Shown: piece by piece, positions 5,500 through 12,522 of the stretch
Layout: each line of letters starts with the position of its first letter
Numbering within the stretch: position 1 is the stretch's first letter
Origin: Sphingobacteriales bacterium
Lineage (GTDB): Bacteria > Bacteroidota > Bacteroidia > Sphingobacteriales > Sphingobacteriaceae
Assembly (NCBI GenBank): GCA_020058405.1
Contig: JAGVEE010000392.1
Coordinates: 1-12,522, forward strand
DNA length: 12,522 nucleotides
Reading direction: 5' to 3'
Translations under genes and position numbers: made by a program
The notes under the pieces: model-generated
What the model saw: the letters and a program-made list of their open reading frames with translations, nothing else
Databases searched by the model: none
Told to the model about the DNA's origin: nothing

Positions 5500-7398
5500 C
5501 TACTGAATCAGAATTTTTTCAGAATACAACTTGTTTTTATTGTCTTTTGCTCGTAAAAAATAGATGCCTGTTGGCAAATTTCGAACATCAATACTACTTG
5601 TTTCAAATGCATGAGTATTTTTATACACCACTTGACCCCAAGCGGAAATAAGTTCAAGCTCCAAAAAATTAATGTCTCTTGGTAAGTATATAGTAGAAAC
5701 AACCGGATTCGCGATTTGAAGTTTTTTAAAGTTTTGAGTGGATTGAATAAGTACTGTATACATCATGCAAATACTTGTATCCAAGCATCCGAATTTATTG
5801 GTTAGTACAACCGCATAAGTTCCCGTTTGGTTTGGAGTAAATAGTTGACCTGTTTCGCCAAGCATTGGCATTAATGCACTATCGCAGCTATGCCATTGGT
5901 AGGTACTTAAAGTATCTCTTGCAAATAAGCCATTTGGGTTAACTAATACTTCCGTGTCAATAGTATCGCTTACATTCAAGGTATATGTAGCAAATTTTGC
6001 AACTGTATCCGAACATGTTAAGCCTGCCGTTACAAAAAATTGTGTGGTTTTTTGTTCAGCTACGGTTATGCTTAATCCGCTATCTATAAAAGTACCGTTT
6101 AAACTATCTTTAAACCACAGCCAACTAGAACCCGAATTGGGCGAACCACCAATAACAGTAATGGTTTGGGGCTCTAACATACATAAAACTTCAGAAGCGG
6201 TAGTGTCTAAAATAGGAGCTGTAGCCGAAACACATGGCACAACTACTGTATATGTATTTTCTAATCTTGTAATTCTATTAGTAGTATTTACTAATGGTTC
6301 CTTAGATTGGTTCGTTTGCGTAAATGACCCTCCTATTAAAATGTTTTTATCTGCTTGCTCTGCAATATCATTTATAGAGCCGTTGGTACCAGCGTATATG
6401 GTATTATCTAAGGTTCCATTAGTGTTCAACCTTACTATACGTTGTACTGTTTGTCCATTTACACTGGTAAAATCACCAGCCACAATTAATTTTCCATCTT
6501 TTTGTAAATGTATGTCTCTAATTCTAGCCGAAATGTTTGCAAAAAAACTGGTGTCTAGAGAACCATCTGCGTTTAACCTCGCAATTCTGTTTGCCATAGA
6601 CCCATTAATTGCAGTGAAACTGCCTGCAATAATTATTTTATCATTAGGTAATACTATCATTTCTGTAACAGTACCTGCAATAATTCCAGCGTTGAAATTA
6701 GTGTCTAAATTTCCATTTAAATCAACCCTAAAAAGCTTAGCTATATTTAAGCCTTTATATCGTAGAAAAGAACCTCCAATTAAAATCTTTTGATTGCTTT
6801 GTTGACCAAAACATTCCGGACCAACGTTTGTACCTGTACCAATTTTGAACGTTGTATCAATACTTCCGTTTGTATTTAACCTAGCAAAGCCTGAAAAGAT
6901 AATATTGTTGTATCTGCTAAAAAAACCAGAGATAATAATTTTTCCATCTTTCTGAATAAAGATTTCTGTTACTTCGTTATTCGGACCCGAGCCAACATTA
7001 AAGCTAGAATCTAAGCTGCCGTTAACGTTTATTCGAGCTAAATTTTTTATAGAAGTTCCGTTATATGAATTAAATAAACCACCCACAATTAATTTATCAT
7101 CAGCTTGTAATGCACTCGATCTTACAGGGCCTTCCAAACCAACTCCGCTCAAAAAACTTGGATCAATAGCACCACTTTGTAATAACCTTACAATTCTTTT
7201 GTGGCTAACACCTTTAAAGGTTTGAAATTCTCCACTTACAATTAGTTTACCGGTACTCTGTATATCAATTTTATTTACTGATGAATTTGCTCCCGTACCA
7301 ATTTGGAAAGTAGTATCAATAAACAAGAGTTGTGCGTAAGAACTTTTAACTGTAAATACAGAAATTATAATTAAAAGTAATATTTGATGTTTTTTCAT
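5500..7398 (-). CDS. Secreted seven-bladed delta-60 repeat beta-propeller protein with T9SS sorting domain
   Basis: A 632-residue protein starting at ATG (7396-7398), where MKKHQILLLIIISVF begins a clear signal peptide with the AAAGAG leader just before it; an in-frame ATG 16 codons upstream would bury the signal. Residues about 40-380 contain seven copies of the delta-60 repeat, each reading roughly 'DGKIIISGxF ... IARLNxNGSLDTSF' (unit ends at residues 83, 133, 184, 235, 285, 334 and about 380). Seven units are right for a closed propeller. Residues about 390-550 are cysteine-containing Ig/PKD-like segments typical of Bacteroidota surface proteins. The last 75 residues (LQIANPVVSTIYLP ... 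GIYFLRAKDN ... EKILIQ) form a type A T9SS C-terminal domain. The protein is thus probably exported by Sec, moved across the outer membrane by T9SS and anchored. The ligand is unknown. Confidence 0.88.
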   Translation of the reverse strand: MKKHQILLLIIISVFTVKSSYAQLLFIDTTFQIGTGANSSVNKIDIQSTGKLIVSGEFQTFKGVSHKRIVRLLQSGAIDPSFLSGVGLEGPVRSSALQADDKLIVGGLFNSYNGTSIKNLARINVNGSLDSSFNVGSGPNNEVTEIFIQKDGKIIISGFFSRYNNIIFSGFARLNTNGSIDTTFKIGTGTNVGPECFGQQSNQKILIGGSFLRYKGLNIAKLFRVDLNGNLDTNFNAGIIAGTVTEMIVLPNDKIIIAGSFTAINGSMANRIARLNADGSLDTSFFANISARIRDIHLQKDGKLIVAGDFTSVNGQTVQRIVRLNTNGTLDNTIYAGTNGSINDIAEQADKNILIGGSFTQTNQSKEPLVNTTNRITRLENTYTVVVPCVSATAPILDTTASEVLCMLEPQTITVIGGSPNSGSSWLWFKDSLNGTFIDSGLSITVAEQKTTQFFVTAGLTCSDTVAKFATYTLNVSDTIDTEVLVNPNGLFARDTLSTYQWHSCDSALMPMLGETGQLFTPNQTGTYAVVLTNKFGCLDTSICMMYTVLIQSTQNFKKLQIANPVVSTIYLPRDINFLELELISAWGQVVYKNTHAFETSSIDVRNLPTGIYFLRAKDNKNKLYSEKILIQ

Positions 7399-7484
7399 AT
7401 CTCTTTGGTAATTATACAAGTTATAAAGAGAAATTGGATTTTGCAAAATGTTTTTTATATTGAATAATAATAATTAAAAAATTT

Positions 7485-8939
7485 ATGGGATTAACAAACT
7501 ATACAAGAGATTTAATATTAACAAATATATCCAATGAAGAGCTATTGGTTTTGAGTTTAAAAGTGGCAAACAAATTAGAGTGGGATGTAAAACATATTAG
7601 TGTAAATGGTTTTGTTGCGATAAATTCTAAGAAAATGTTTAACAAACATTCCGAAATAACTTTGCGACTCGTAGATGAGTTACCCGATATAGAGTCGCAT
7701 AGTATAGCCACAACCATATACGACTTTGGTAGAAACAAAAAATACATTGAACAATTTATTGATGAGTTAAACAATGAGCTTGGGAGTTTGGATAGAGAAA
7801 TGCTTGCAAGCGAATACAAGGAACTAAAATCGAGTTTTGTTGAATCAGATATTGATAGTTTACAAGAAGGCACTTTAGCTTATGAAATAAGCAAAATGGA
7901 TTTTTGGGATTACTTAAAACCGTCTAAGAATTACATTGTATCACCGATTTTAATTTACGTTAATGTTGCTGTAATGTTATTGATGATTGCAGCAGGTATA
8001 CACCCTATGAACCCTAGCTCAAACGACCTGTTGCTATGGGGAGGAAACTCTAGGTATTACACAATGGATGGCGATTTATGGCGCCTTTTAAGTGCTTGTT
8101 TTGTACACATTGGTCTTATTCATTTACTATTAAATTTAAATGCTCTTATATACGTTGGTTATATAGTTGAAAAGCAAATCGGTTCTTTGCGATTTTTACT
8201 AGCCTATTTACTCACCGGGATATTTGCGAGCACAGCTAGCATATTTTGGAATGAAAATGTAATTAGTGCAGGTGCATCAGGCGCAATTTTTGGAATCTAT
8301 GGTTTATATTTAATATTACTACTTTTTAATGTTCTTGAAAAATCAATTCGAAAAGCATTTTTATCAAGTATTCTATTTTTTGTTGGTTATAATTTATTAT
8401 ACGGCTTTACCAAAGAGGGCATCGACAATGCGGCGCATATTGGTGGTTTAGTGTCTGGAATAATTATAGCATTGGCGTTTTTACCCGGACTGAAACAGCA
8501 TAGTTCTGAGATTTATAAAAAATTGAGTGTTGGGGTTGGTGCAATCAGCATTGTATTGTTGAGCTATGTGGTATTTGCGCAAATATCAACTAAAGAACTA
8601 GAGTTCTCTAAAGTTATCCAACAATTTTCTATGCAAGAAAACACTGCACTTAGAATTTACAGTTTACCACAAAATACACCTGATGATTCTTTGATGCATA
8701 TTTTAAAAAACGAGTCGATTCCTTTGTGGAAATCAAATCTCGCTCTAATGAAAAATACTCTGAACGATGAGCTAAGCAAAGAAAATAAAAATATTGTGAA
8801 CAAGCTCATAAAATATAGCGAGCTACGTATAGAAACCTGTGAATTAATTTATAAATCTATATATGAAAAAACAGATATGTACAATATGAACATCGAAATT
8901 AAATCGCAACAAATAGAAAAAATTATCGGCGAATTATAA
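7485..8939 (+). CDS. Rhomboid-family intramembrane serine protease with extra N- and C-terminal domains
   Basis: A 484-residue protein with a complete rhomboid core. The catalytic serine is Ser265 in GASGAIFG and the catalytic histidine His318 in NAAHIGG. His208, His213 and Asn217 keep the H-x4-H-x3-N spacing of the oxyanion-region residues of GlpG, preceded by the Trp-Arg pair (199-200) of loop 1. Membrane segments lie at about 151-171, 202-224, 236-255, 263-284, 292-308, 315-336 and 347-366, i.e. six plus a C-terminal seventh. About 145 soluble residues precede the core; their GRNKKYIEQFIDEL (82-95) resembles a domain I recall before rhomboid cores in other Bacteroidota. A helical, charged tail follows (367-484). 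The substrate is unknown. The ATG follows an A-rich leader. The gene is divergent from the delta-60 gene and ends 7 nt from the kelch-like gene's end. Confidence 0.93.
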   Translation: MGLTNYTRDLILTNISNEELLVLSLKVANKLEWDVKHISVNGFVAINSKKMFNKHSEITLRLVDELPDIESHSIATTIYDFGRNKKYIEQFIDELNNELGSLDREMLASEYKELKSSFVESDIDSLQEGTLAYEISKMDFWDYLKPSKNYIVSPILIYVNVAVMLLMIAAGIHPMNPSSNDLLLWGGNSRYYTMDGDLWRLLSACFVHIGLIHLLLNLNALIYVGYIVEKQIGSLRFLLAYLLTGIFASTASIFWNENVISAGASGAIFGIYGLYLILLLFNVLEKSIRKAFLSSILFFVGYNLLYGFTKEGIDNAAHIGGLVSGIIIALAFLPGLKQHSSEIYKKLSVGVGAISIVLLSYVVFAQISTKELEFSKVIQQFSMQENTALRIYSLPQNTPDDSLMHILKNESIPLWKSNLALMKNTLNDELSKENKNIVNKLIKYSELRIETCELIYKSIYEKTDMYNMNIEIKSQQIEKIIGEL

Positions 8940-8946
8940 ACAGTTT

Positions 8947-10548
8947 TTATTCTTCTATTAACAACTTTTGCATTACTCTGTTGCCTTGTATCGTTATATA
9001 AACAAAATACACACCAATGTATTGTAACTCATCATGCTCTATAATTAGTTCGTTGTTTCCTAAAGTAGCCCTTTCGTTTTTTTCATAAATCAATTTTCCT
9101 TCTTCGTTGTAAAGCTCAATTTTTACTGGGCTTTCGGCTATTGAGTTAAAATATAAATACACTTTTGATTTAGCTGGATTTGGATATAATTGTAAATGAA
9201 TTTTATTGTTACTCTGTTTGTTTATTGTTTGGTTGCCTGTATTTATAGTTTTAATTAAAGATACTTTATACATACTTGCACTCGCAGAACTTTGAGTGCC
9301 ATCGTTAATCCAAAATATATTTTTTGCAGAGCTGTTTATTCCTCCATAAATATACCCAAGCACAGTACTATCTTTTGTAAACTCATTTAATTTTATTACT
9401 TCATTCGAGTATTTACTAAGATTTTCTGTTTGTAAAAATTCTGCCCCTGCACCTAAATAACCTGGCATATCTGTTGGCATTTTAAACTCTGCCATTTCAT
9501 TGTTTGCAGATCTGCTTACTCTGGCAATTGTTTTTACAAAGGGCACGCTGTTATCTTGAACTAAAATTCCAGCACTGTCGAAATATTGTGCAATTCCACC
9601 AAAAAACAAAGTGTGCATTTCATTTTTTGATGCATCATACATTGCAACGTTTGCACAATGGTAATGATTGTAATATTGAGAAAAATTTGCGTTTAAAGCA
9701 TACGAATTACTATCAATGGTTACACTGTTTAAATACGGAATGTCTGCTTGTGGCTGAAATACTCCAGAAAAAGCGGTAATGCCTTGTTCTCCGTTTGGCA
9801 ATATTTGTGCAAGTGCATTATAATCTCTTCTGTGAAATAACTGAGCATTAATGGTTTTACTTTTATTGATGATTTGGAAAGTGTTACCATCATCTACTAT
9901 GTTAAATTTCCAATATGCATCTAAATAGGTTTGTGTAAATGTTGGATTACCCATGGGGTTATATCTTCCATCAAATTTTTGTCCACCTACTAAATAAAAT
10001 GTATCGTAAATTTTTCGCAACTGCCCGCCAGTTATTGCAAAATCAATATCTTGAATTTGACGGATGTATGGTGCAACTGAAGTGCCATTTAGAATTGCAT
10101 TAATGGTTGATGAAATTTTAATTGCTGTTACATAGGGGTATGTTATATGATCTGCTGCAGTACTGCTATATCCATAACCTCCAAAAATATATACATAATC
10201 TCCTTCTTGTACATATTGCATGTTGGTGCTGCTTAATTGCTCTACAATACTTGCTGATAAACCCTGTAATGGTTTTTTCGAAACTTGTAAGTTACTTGGA
10301 TCTACTACTATTAATTGATTGTTGTGCCCGCTAACATCAAAAGATGCAAAGGGTTGACGCCTATGTAAACCATCTAAGCGCCCACCAATTATTAAATATT
10401 TACTACCACTGTTTGCATGTGCAAAAGACTGCAGACCTCCAAGATTTTGTATTTGAACTTCATCCAGTTGAATTTTATAATTAAAATTTTGTGCTAGTAG
10501 TTCTGTTGTAAACAAAACAAACCAAGCAAATACAAATAGCTTTTTCAT
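8947..10548 (-). CDS. Secreted kelch-like beta-propeller protein with T9SS sorting domain
   Basis: A 533-residue protein with a signal peptide (MKKLFVFAWFVLFTTELLAQ). Recurrent hydrophobic-Gly-Gly strands resemble kelch blades: YLIIGGR (51-57), YVYIFGGYG (118-126), FYLVGGQ (184-190), TAFSGVF (258-264), TLFFGGI (313-319) and YIYGGI (399-404). These suggest about six blades filling residues 25-435, though spacing is irregular and the kelch assignment is by eye. The last 80 or so residues, from LQLYPNP (452-458) through KIELYNEEGKLIYEK to a final QKLLIEE, form a type A T9SS C-terminal domain. Surface exposure is therefore likely; binding partner and any activity are unknown. It lies 78 nt downstream of the Asp-box/CTD gene on the same strand, so the two could be co-transcribed, and is convergent with the rhomboid gene. 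The start ATG has no Shine-Dalgarno. Confidence 0.85.
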   Translation of the reverse strand: MKKLFVFAWFVLFTTELLAQNFNYKIQLDEVQIQNLGGLQSFAHANSGSKYLIIGGRLDGLHRRQPFASFDVSGHNNQLIVVDPSNLQVSKKPLQGLSASIVEQLSSTNMQYVQEGDYVYIFGGYGYSSTAADHITYPYVTAIKISSTINAILNGTSVAPYIRQIQDIDFAITGGQLRKIYDTFYLVGGQKFDGRYNPMGNPTFTQTYLDAYWKFNIVDDGNTFQIINKSKTINAQLFHRRDYNALAQILPNGEQGITAFSGVFQPQADIPYLNSVTIDSNSYALNANFSQYYNHYHCANVAMYDASKNEMHTLFFGGIAQYFDSAGILVQDNSVPFVKTIARVSRSANNEMAEFKMPTDMPGYLGAGAEFLQTENLSKYSNEVIKLNEFTKDSTVLGYIYGGINSSAKNIFWINDGTQSSASASMYKVSLIKTINTGNQTINKQSNNKIHLQLYPNPAKSKVYLYFNSIAESPVKIELYNEEGKLIYEKNERATLGNNELIIEHDELQYIGVYFVYITIQGNRVMQKLLIEE

Positions 10549-10626
10549 GTATAATAATTTACACTAAAGTAAATAGTATTGTTGGTTTGTTTTGTAACAT
10601 TAGTTGCTTTAGCTTATTGCTTAAAT

Positions 10627-12522
10627 TTATTTGTTAATTATTATTCGTTCTGTATAAATTGAATTTTCGGTTTTTACTTTCAATAAGTATATGCCTTTAT
10701 TTAGATGTGTTAAATCTATTTGTTTTGTTGAATTGTTTATGTTTTGATTAAATAGTTTTTTGCCAGCAAAATCATACACTTCAACGGTTTGCACTTTTAC
10801 ATTTGTGTTAAATTGTAACTCTATTTTACCGCTGCTTGGGTTAGGAAATAACACAATGTCTTTTGCTTTAATTGCATTTACACTAGAGTTGCCTCCAGAG
10901 CCTTTATGTCCGTATAAACCCGTTCCTGTTCCTACTAATAACTCATCATAATACAACACATTTATTTGCGTACCATTAGGGTATACATAGCCTAATTTCC
11001 AAGATGCAGCGCCCAGCTCATAATTGTAAACTTCATTATCAACAGCAACATAAACAGTATCTATACCAAGCGTAATAGCATACGCTTGTTTGCCGGTAAT
11101 AAATGGGAAACCGCTAGTTGTAAAGGGTGTCCATTTATTGGTACTGTTTATTGGTTTGTAATAGGCAATCGGATGGTTAATACCGGCATCTGTACCTGCT
11201 GCCAATATGGTATCACCAGCTGCATTCATGTGCAAATCTCTAATACTTGCCACAATTAAAGAACCAGTACTTGTGGTAGCGGCAGTCATGTCTTGTGCTG
11301 CTGTCCATGTACTACCTGATTTTACAACTCTATAAACACTGCGCCCTGTTGCTGCGCTCAAATCATAATCCACACCAACATACGCAATCGTATCTGCACC
11401 TTCAATAGTAAAAATTACATCATGCACATCTACATCTTTATTTGGTACAGAACTAACGTGTAATTTTATTTGATTCCAAGATCTGCCTCCGTTGTGCGAA
11501 TAAAACAAACCACCTTTTTCTGTTCCTTGAATTTGATAAGCTGCAAAAACTATTGAGGTATCATATTGGCAAACTTCTATTGCTTCGCAAACAACAGCAC
11601 CTGTCCAATTATATGGTGCATTTTCTGGAGTAAATACTTGCGTCCAATTTGATCCACCGTTTAAAGATCTGTACACTCTTAAATTACCTACGTAAACTTT
11701 GTTTGTATCTTCTCCCGCCATTTGTGCCGAGTAATAAGGAGAACCATCACCGTTTGGAAAAATTGCTGGTGTCCAATTTGGAGAAGTAGTGTAATTAGAA
11801 ACTTTTCTTATGCCCGCTTTAGACGCTAACCATGCAGTTGTTTTATCATTCGTCATGTCGAAATCCATTACTTGCACTGCTTCTACTCCATCGTTAATTT
11901 CGAAAATTGTATAGCCTTCATTTGTTGATGCTCCTATACCTTGGTCAGTAGTCATATAAACAACATTCGTATCTAATGGATCACTGTATACTGCTCCATC
12001 GTTTGGATGTGTTTCAAATCCTGTTTGTCCGAAAACAATCCAAGAACCTGCTGCTCCTCTATTATTACTCGCCGACTTTGTATAGTAAACATGATAGTTT
12101 GAAGTACTTCCACTAAATGAAATTACTTCGCCACCTACTCCATCAATTCCGGTGTTTATACTTGTCCATGTAATATCATCATCAGAAATTTCCATGCGTT
12201 TTGTAATAGGTCCAGTCGTATTCGCTCCTGCAATAAATAGTCTGCCATCGGGACCAATATTCATTGCTTTGTAATCATAGCTTGCAGATAAAGATGCTGG
12301 TGTAATGTCTGTAAAAGTTGTGGTGTTATTAAATGAATTGTATGCAGCCGAGGACTTATATAATTTTAACGTTGAGCCGGTACCAGCATAAAAAACATAC
12401 ACCAAATTATTAATTGGATCTGCTGCAAACATAGGTGTGCCCATGCTAGCAGATAGTGTAATGGGCGAACCAGCACTTGCTGTGTAATTCCCACTTGCAT
12501 CTAGTGTTCCAAAAAACAATTG
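10627..12522 (-). CDS. Secreted Asp-box (BNR/sortilin-like) propeller protein with T9SS sorting domain, 5' end missing
   Basis: The C-terminal 631 codons of a larger protein: the frame runs open to the window edge (the first codons are CAA then TTG), so the true start and signal peptide lie outside. Asp-box-like motifs S-x-D/N-x-G-x-x-W occur at about residues 285-292 (SLNGGSNW) and 341-348 (SHNGGRSW), with a degenerate one at 112-118 (SDDDITW). This is the pattern of sialidase/sortilin-type propellers and of 'photosystem II stability factor-like' repeats. No catalytic residues for a glycosidase can be identified. From IVLFPNPSSGKIELQF (555-570) to the end (GIYLLKVKTENS, ERIIINK) there is a well-formed type A T9SS C-terminal domain. 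A large surface-anchored or secreted adhesin- or enzyme-like protein is likely. The kelch-like gene follows on the same strand. Confidence 0.85.
   Translation of the reverse strand, partial: QLFFGTLDASGNYTASAGSPITLSASMGTPMFAADPINNLVYVFYAGTGSTLKLYKSSAAYNSFNNTTTFTDITPASLSASYDYKAMNIGPDGRLFIAGANTTGPITKRMEISDDDITWTSINTGIDGVGGEVISFSGSTSNYHVYYTKSASNNRGAAGSWIVFGQTGFETHPNDGAVYSDPLDTNVVYMTTDQGIGASTNEGYTIFEINDGVEAVQVMDFDMTNDKTTAWLASKAGIRKVSNYTTSPNWTPAIFPNGDGSPYYSAQMAGEDTNKVYVGNLRVYRSLNGGSNWTQVFTPENAPYNWTGAVVCEAIEVCQYDTSIVFAAYQIQGTEKGGLFYSHNGGRSWNQIKLHVSSVPNKDVDVHDVIFTIEGADTIAYVGVDYDLSAATGRSVYRVVKSGSTWTAAQDMTAATTSTGSLIVASIRDLHMNAAGDTILAAGTDAGINHPIAYYKPINSTNKWTPFTTSGFPFITGKQAYAITLGIDTVYVAVDNEVYNYELGAASWKLGYVYPNGTQINVLYYDELLVGTGTGLYGHKGSGGNSSVNAIKAKDIVLFPNPSSGKIELQFNTNVKVQTVEVYDFAGKKLFNQNINNSTKQIDLTHLNKGIYLLKVKTENSIYTERIIINK

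Noticed and set aside
5954..6793. Long plus-strand open frame of 279 codons antisense to the delta-60 gene
   Set aside because: It is the mirror of the repeat-rich coding strand; the product resembles no family, while the minus strand has signal peptide, repeats and sorting domain.
7399..7446. Upstream in-frame ATG for the delta-60 gene
   Set aside because: It would add 16 polar residues before a typical MKK signal peptide; the downstream ATG at 7396-7398 is preferred.
7522..7529. TATATTTG on the minus strand as promoter of the delta-60 gene
   Set aside because: It matches TAnnTTTG but lies inside the rhomboid coding start, 124 nt from the gene, in A/T-rich sequence where chance matches are expected.
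12517..12519. Apparent start codon of the Asp-box protein
   Set aside because: The codon is TTG followed by coding sequence without a signal peptide, and the frame is open upstream to the edge, so the gene is truncated by the window.

Overview
The window is low-GC DNA from a member of the Bacteroidota, probably a flavobacterium- or chitinophaga-like aerobe. Four things point there: three secreted proteins end in type IX secretion (T9SS) C-terminal sorting domains; the succinate:quinone oxidoreductase is the three-gene, single-membrane-subunit, di-heme (type B) form in the order sdhC-sdhA-sdhB; there is a stand-alone TonB C-terminal-domain protein of the kind common in this phylum; and the promoter-like sites fit the Bacteroidota -7 element TAnnTTTG. 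Most starts lack a Shine-Dalgarno sequence, which is also usual for the phylum.

Layout. 59-676 (-): exported protein with an HExxH zinc-peptidase motif, divergent from 745-1140 (+), a small exported TonB C-terminal-domain protein. 1144-1206: a 26-bp perfect hairpin at the convergent junction with the sdh operon. 1209-5214 (-): the sdh operon, transcribed sdhC, sdhA, then an extra gene, then sdhB. The extra gene (2052-2423) encodes a four-helix-bundle protein of the 23S rRNA intervening-sequence (S23/IVP) family and sits in a 566-nt gap between sdhA and sdhB. 5215-5499 is the sdh upstream region, with one good promoter candidate. 5500-7398 (-): a secreted seven-repeat 'delta-60' beta-propeller protein with Ig-like stretches and a T9SS tail. 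7485-8939 (+): a rhomboid intramembrane serine protease with extra N- and C-terminal domains. 8947-10548 (-): a kelch-like secreted protein with a T9SS tail. 10627-12522 (-): the 3' part of an Asp-box (BNR) propeller protein with a T9SS tail, cut by the window edge.

How the genes work together. SdhC, SdhA and SdhB form complex II, which oxidises succinate in the TCA cycle and reduces menaquinone. The three propeller/CTD proteins should cross the inner membrane by Sec and be exported and surface-anchored by T9SS machinery encoded elsewhere. The rhomboid gene lies among them but is transcribed the other way, so a functional link is only suggestive.

The most unusual feature is the IVP-family gene inside the sdh operon. 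It appears to carry its own -7 promoter element and a strong Shine-Dalgarno sequence, and it is bracketed by complementary A-rich and U-rich tracts, recalling the inverted repeats around intervening sequences in rRNA genes. I saw no CRISPR array, tRNA, rRNA, transposase, reverse transcriptase or recognisable defence system. No intergenic stretch exceeds 300 bases.
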